DNA of 64,000 nt, from positions 620,001-684,000 of the forward strand of contig JAKSGN010000023.1 in NCBI GenBank assembly GCA_024180945.1, given 5' to 3'. The notes under the pieces were generated by a model, which was given only the letters and a program-made list of their open reading frames with translations, searched no databases and was not told where the DNA came from. Numbering within the stretch: the stretch's first letter is position 1; every line of letters starts with the position of its first letter. Below are positions 61,115 to 64,000 of this stretch, in pieces. Position numbers and translations under genes: made by a program. The stretch comes from Macrophomina tecta (Eukaryota; Ascomycota; Dothideomycetes; Botryosphaeriales; Botryosphaeriaceae).

Positions 61115-63090
61115 ACAAGAGTCTCATCCTGTGCAGACGGAGAATCTGTTGTGTAAATTTAACTGTCTCGATATATATGTATATGGTGCAGCCTTCGTAC
61201 TCCCCTCATTTGGGCTGCTCAATCAGCAAGGCTCGCCATTCCCCCTAATAAACCATAGAAGTGGTATCTGAAGGACACTTTGGGTCTATCCCATACCACA
61301 AACCATTGCCACCCCTTTACATACGCTCTCTCACGGTTGATGCTGCCATCGAACTGACTCTCCGCCGTAAACTACTTGACAGTACGTGCCGTCCAGGTCA
61401 CGCCGGAAGTCTGCTTTCGTTGGGTATTCCCTCTGTTTGTGTCTTTCTGTCGCAGGATTTCAAAGCGAGAACATTGCGCAACGCAGATAGACAGAACTTG
61501 CTTCCTGTGGGGTTGGAATGCGTGATTTGCGAGGGTAATGTATCCATGAGACACGAAACAAGTCTCTGCCTGCTACTTCGCCCCGACGAGCCACTCACAG
61601 TACCAGCCCTGCAACGTGCGGCAGGTTTACTTGCCGCAATTATCTTCCCATTCTCCGGGTTCTCCTCGGCTCTTTGTGCTTCACCGGCGCCAACGCTTTT
61701 GGATTGGCATGACGTTTGCATAATTTTTGTATGGATCATGCTGGCATACATGCAGGAGTGCGGTGTAAGCACCACGTTGCAGATGCATGCATCTTTGCAT
61801 CCGTCTCGGCTGGAGGGCTGAGTTGCGCGGACCAGTCCGACTGATGCTTGCCGATAGCATGTCAAGATCGCCAATCTGCTCAGTCTAGGTCTTTTCAGTC
61901 GTCTCAAAGGACCAATCTCGGGAGACTTGGCTAACAAAATTCCCTGCCCGGCTCTTTGGACGAGTGTGGGGCCTGCGACTGTCACTGTCGTGTCTACATC
62001 GAGAGTGCAAGGTTGATCTAGAGCTGGTACAGCGCACCGGCGCGGCACATATTCTGTCATGAGAAACCAAGGCCGAAAGATGGAATCAGCGCCCACGGAC
62101 AGATATGGCCTCACGTATTCAACGCTTCACCGCTGGTCAGTTCTAGACCAGTAGCTACGGTTTTCCTGTCTCGGCTTCCTTCTCGCATCGCCGCCAAGCC
62201 ATGCCGGAAGAAGCCACAGCCATGTAGCACCCATGACTAGCATTCCTCAAAAAGCGATCGAGACCTAGTGCATCAGAGCGTGCGGGCATAGTAGACTCGC
62301 CATTTTGATCAGAATTTTTACATTCGGCATCCCTTCCCTTAGGGATACTTACGTTGCTTATCGTGTGTTGGATGAGAGCTGCCCTGGTAGCTTTCCGGAC
62401 CGGGCGTTACGACCTTAAGAACGAGATAGAACTAGACTCACGGTAGATCTGATTCTTGAGAAAGCGACTGCCAATTCTAACATGAATGACCAGCTAGCAT
62501 ACTCTCCACCGGAGCTGGTACTCGGAACATATCTGTGCCGGTAAAGGCTCTCGCGTGCAAAGTCAGAAATCCGTGCGGTTTTCGACCAGTATACAAGATC
62601 AAAATAGAACGTGAAACTTCTTTTTCGTCTTTCCAGGGCTCTCGTATGCCCAGTGTCGTGTTAATAAATACCTACTACCTCATTTACTGCTTTTCAAGTA
62701 GATCATTGGAGGAAGATCTGGAACCAATCGCGCAAGCTTGAACTGTGCAAATTGTACACTGTACATGATCTACATTAATCATCTAATGCATGATACGGAG
62801 ACCCACTGCCTGAAGTGGACTTGTGTCTCCATTTCACAAATCGATGACCTCATAAAGGTGTTATGGTAACTGTGTACTTCCACAATAAGCATAATGCATT
62901 GCTCGTCCCACATTGATGAGACTAAGCCATCCTGTGGGAGAAGGTAACAGAGACGGACCGATGAACAAGGACAAATTGACTGGGGAGACGTTCCAGCTCA
63001 GCGCGGGTCGTTTACGCATATTTATTCACTTGGACATCCAAATATTTAGTGTTGATTCACTGCAAATCTCATTGTTAACCGGACAGGATC
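61115..63090. other. gene-poor region
   Basis: Open frames at 61261-61821 (+) and 61398-62114 (-) overlap on opposite strands and neither has a motif; the plus frame has no ATG at its start. No repeat or RNA gene was identified. Confidence 0.35.
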
Positions 63091-63516
63091 ATGGGTACGT
63101 TAACCTTTAGAAAGACCGATTCCAAATTTACGAATATCACAGCGCTCAACGGCACTTCCGACCCCACATCATCACCAACACCAGATCTCAAAGCCTTCTA
63201 TGCATACCTCCTTTCGTGGTGCAAGAAGGCAAGGCTGGCGACGGACCCTAAAAGATTGGAGGAGTACTACGAAGAAATTTTAGATCTACGAGCTCAGTTA
63301 CCAAAATTGTATGAAAGCGCAAGGGGTGCCGACGCATCACTATACGCAGCGGTTGCGGAGGCCGATGAGCTCATGCGGACGTACGGCGACGACTGGTTGG
63401 GGCGAGTGGGATCATTGATTGGCAAGCAGAGGGACAAGAATGATGGTTCTCAAACAGCTTTGAAAGAAAGTACGCGCGAAACAGTCGGTGGGGACGCTCA
63501 GGTTGATTCGGCATAA
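63091..63516 (+). CDS. hypothetical protein, 141 aa
   Basis: ATG 63091 opens MGTLTFRKTDSKFTNITALN. After a Thr/Ser/Pro linker (SDPTSSPTPD) the sequence is helical and charged (FYAYLLSWCKKARLATDPKR, RLEEYYEEILDLRAQLPKLY), ending Gly/Ser-rich. An intact frame and helical periodicity support a real small protein. No family is recognised. Confidence 0.4.
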   Translation: MGTLTFRKTDSKFTNITALNGTSDPTSSPTPDLKAFYAYLLSWCKKARLATDPKRLEEYYEEILDLRAQLPKLYESARGADASLYAAVAEADELMRTYGDDWLGRVGSLIGKQRDKNDGSQTALKESTRETVGGDAQVDSA

Positions 63517-64000
63517 TTATTGCCCAGCCACGGAGCCAGCAGCATGATTCGTCCAAAAATGACAAGATTCACTGCGACTATTCTTCGTGGGCTCCCGATT
63601 TGACCCCCTTAAAAGGCTACTCTCTCGCGCCCCTTGAGACTCGTCTCCAAACACTTCTGAATAACAATTGTCTCACTGTGAAGTCTAAGCCCATGGATAT
63701 TAACGTGAAAACAACCCTTCCCTAATTCGAATTCAAGGCTAACACATGATAGAATCCGATTCCTGAGACGACGGATGACTTTTTTGCCTTCCTATTCTCT
63801 ACTGAATCTATGCTTACTACTGATTTTTCCACGGGTTTGGATGATCCTTGGGACGTACTTGCACCAGCGACACCACTTCCAGCTATCTTCTCTCCAGATC
63901 GCGGGGAGATCTCCACGCCACCATCATCGGGAAGCTTCCCCTCTTCTCCAACTAGCCGTTCCAATGAGCAATCGACTTTCCTGCGTCAGTGGGATGCTCC
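63517..64000. other. right-edge region, possible partial exon on the minus strand
   Basis: A minus-strand frame at 63964-63722 encodes a Ser/Gly-rich peptide (GVAGASTSQGSSKPVEKS) but has a stop upstream at about 63985 and no ATG. It could be an internal exon. No other gene is seen before the edge. Confidence 0.25.

Noticed and set aside
61398..62114. 238-codon minus-strand frame
   Set aside because: It overlaps an equally long plus-strand frame, shows no motif, and its start is not near any promoter-like sequence; neither frame could be preferred.
1..64000. CRISPR arrays, bacterial operons, riboswitches and rRNA genes
   Set aside because: No regularly spaced direct repeats or rRNA-like sequence were seen, and introns and retrotransposons show the DNA is eukaryotic.

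Overview
This window is eukaryotic and looks like an accessory, transposon-rich part of a filamentous ascomycete (Pezizomycotina) genome. The evidence is short introns of 54-84 nt with GTRNGT-type donors, a DUF3435 tyrosine recombinase, Tad-like LINEs, a Ty1/copia element, a pogo-type transposase, a BTB protein, a kinase with the fungal DFAGSSIDG signature, and a protein with the fungal DLPAELRNRIYEYLL motif. All assignments come from reading motifs by eye; no database search was run.

Layout. 1-13 kb holds sparse accessory genes. These include members of a PPxY-bearing hypothetical family (260-1726, 6735-8363, 8624-9085, 12355-12680; another at 29154-30705), a decayed pogo transposase, a degenerate kinase/F-box-like fusion and a kinase-like gene. 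13.4-16.5 kb is a six-exon DUF3435 recombinase, the family that includes Starship 'captains', with its catalytic core intact and a stop codon just after it. 17.6-23.8 kb is a nearly complete copia element with both LTRs, a half-tRNA primer site and an unusual Myb-like ORF upstream of gag. 24.1-43.1 kb is a nest of LINE copies in both orientations, bounded by a 67-bp inverted repeat, with the PPxY gene at 29-30.7 kb inside it. 43.5-55.2 kb holds a BTB gene, three copies of a zinc-finger protein whose C-terminal half carries tyrosine-recombinase-like residues, and a second LINE family. 55.2-64 kb is gene-poor, with a few weak ORFs.

The most interesting signals are as follows. (1) A dispersed paralogous family shares an N-terminal SLS-A-LYLP block and a central PPxY motif. 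Its full-length members carry a bipartite upstream DNA motif, present twice in front of two of them, while the rest of their promoters differ. (2) A DUF3435 recombinase gene can be reconstructed through five phase-consistent introns. (3) The copia element has an extra ORF whose stop overlaps the gag start (ATGA). (4) A full-length-type LINE seems to have had its body inverted with a 15-bp breakpoint duplication, and it shares abrupt blocks of near-identity with its neighbours. (5) A second, three-copy recombinase-like family is present.
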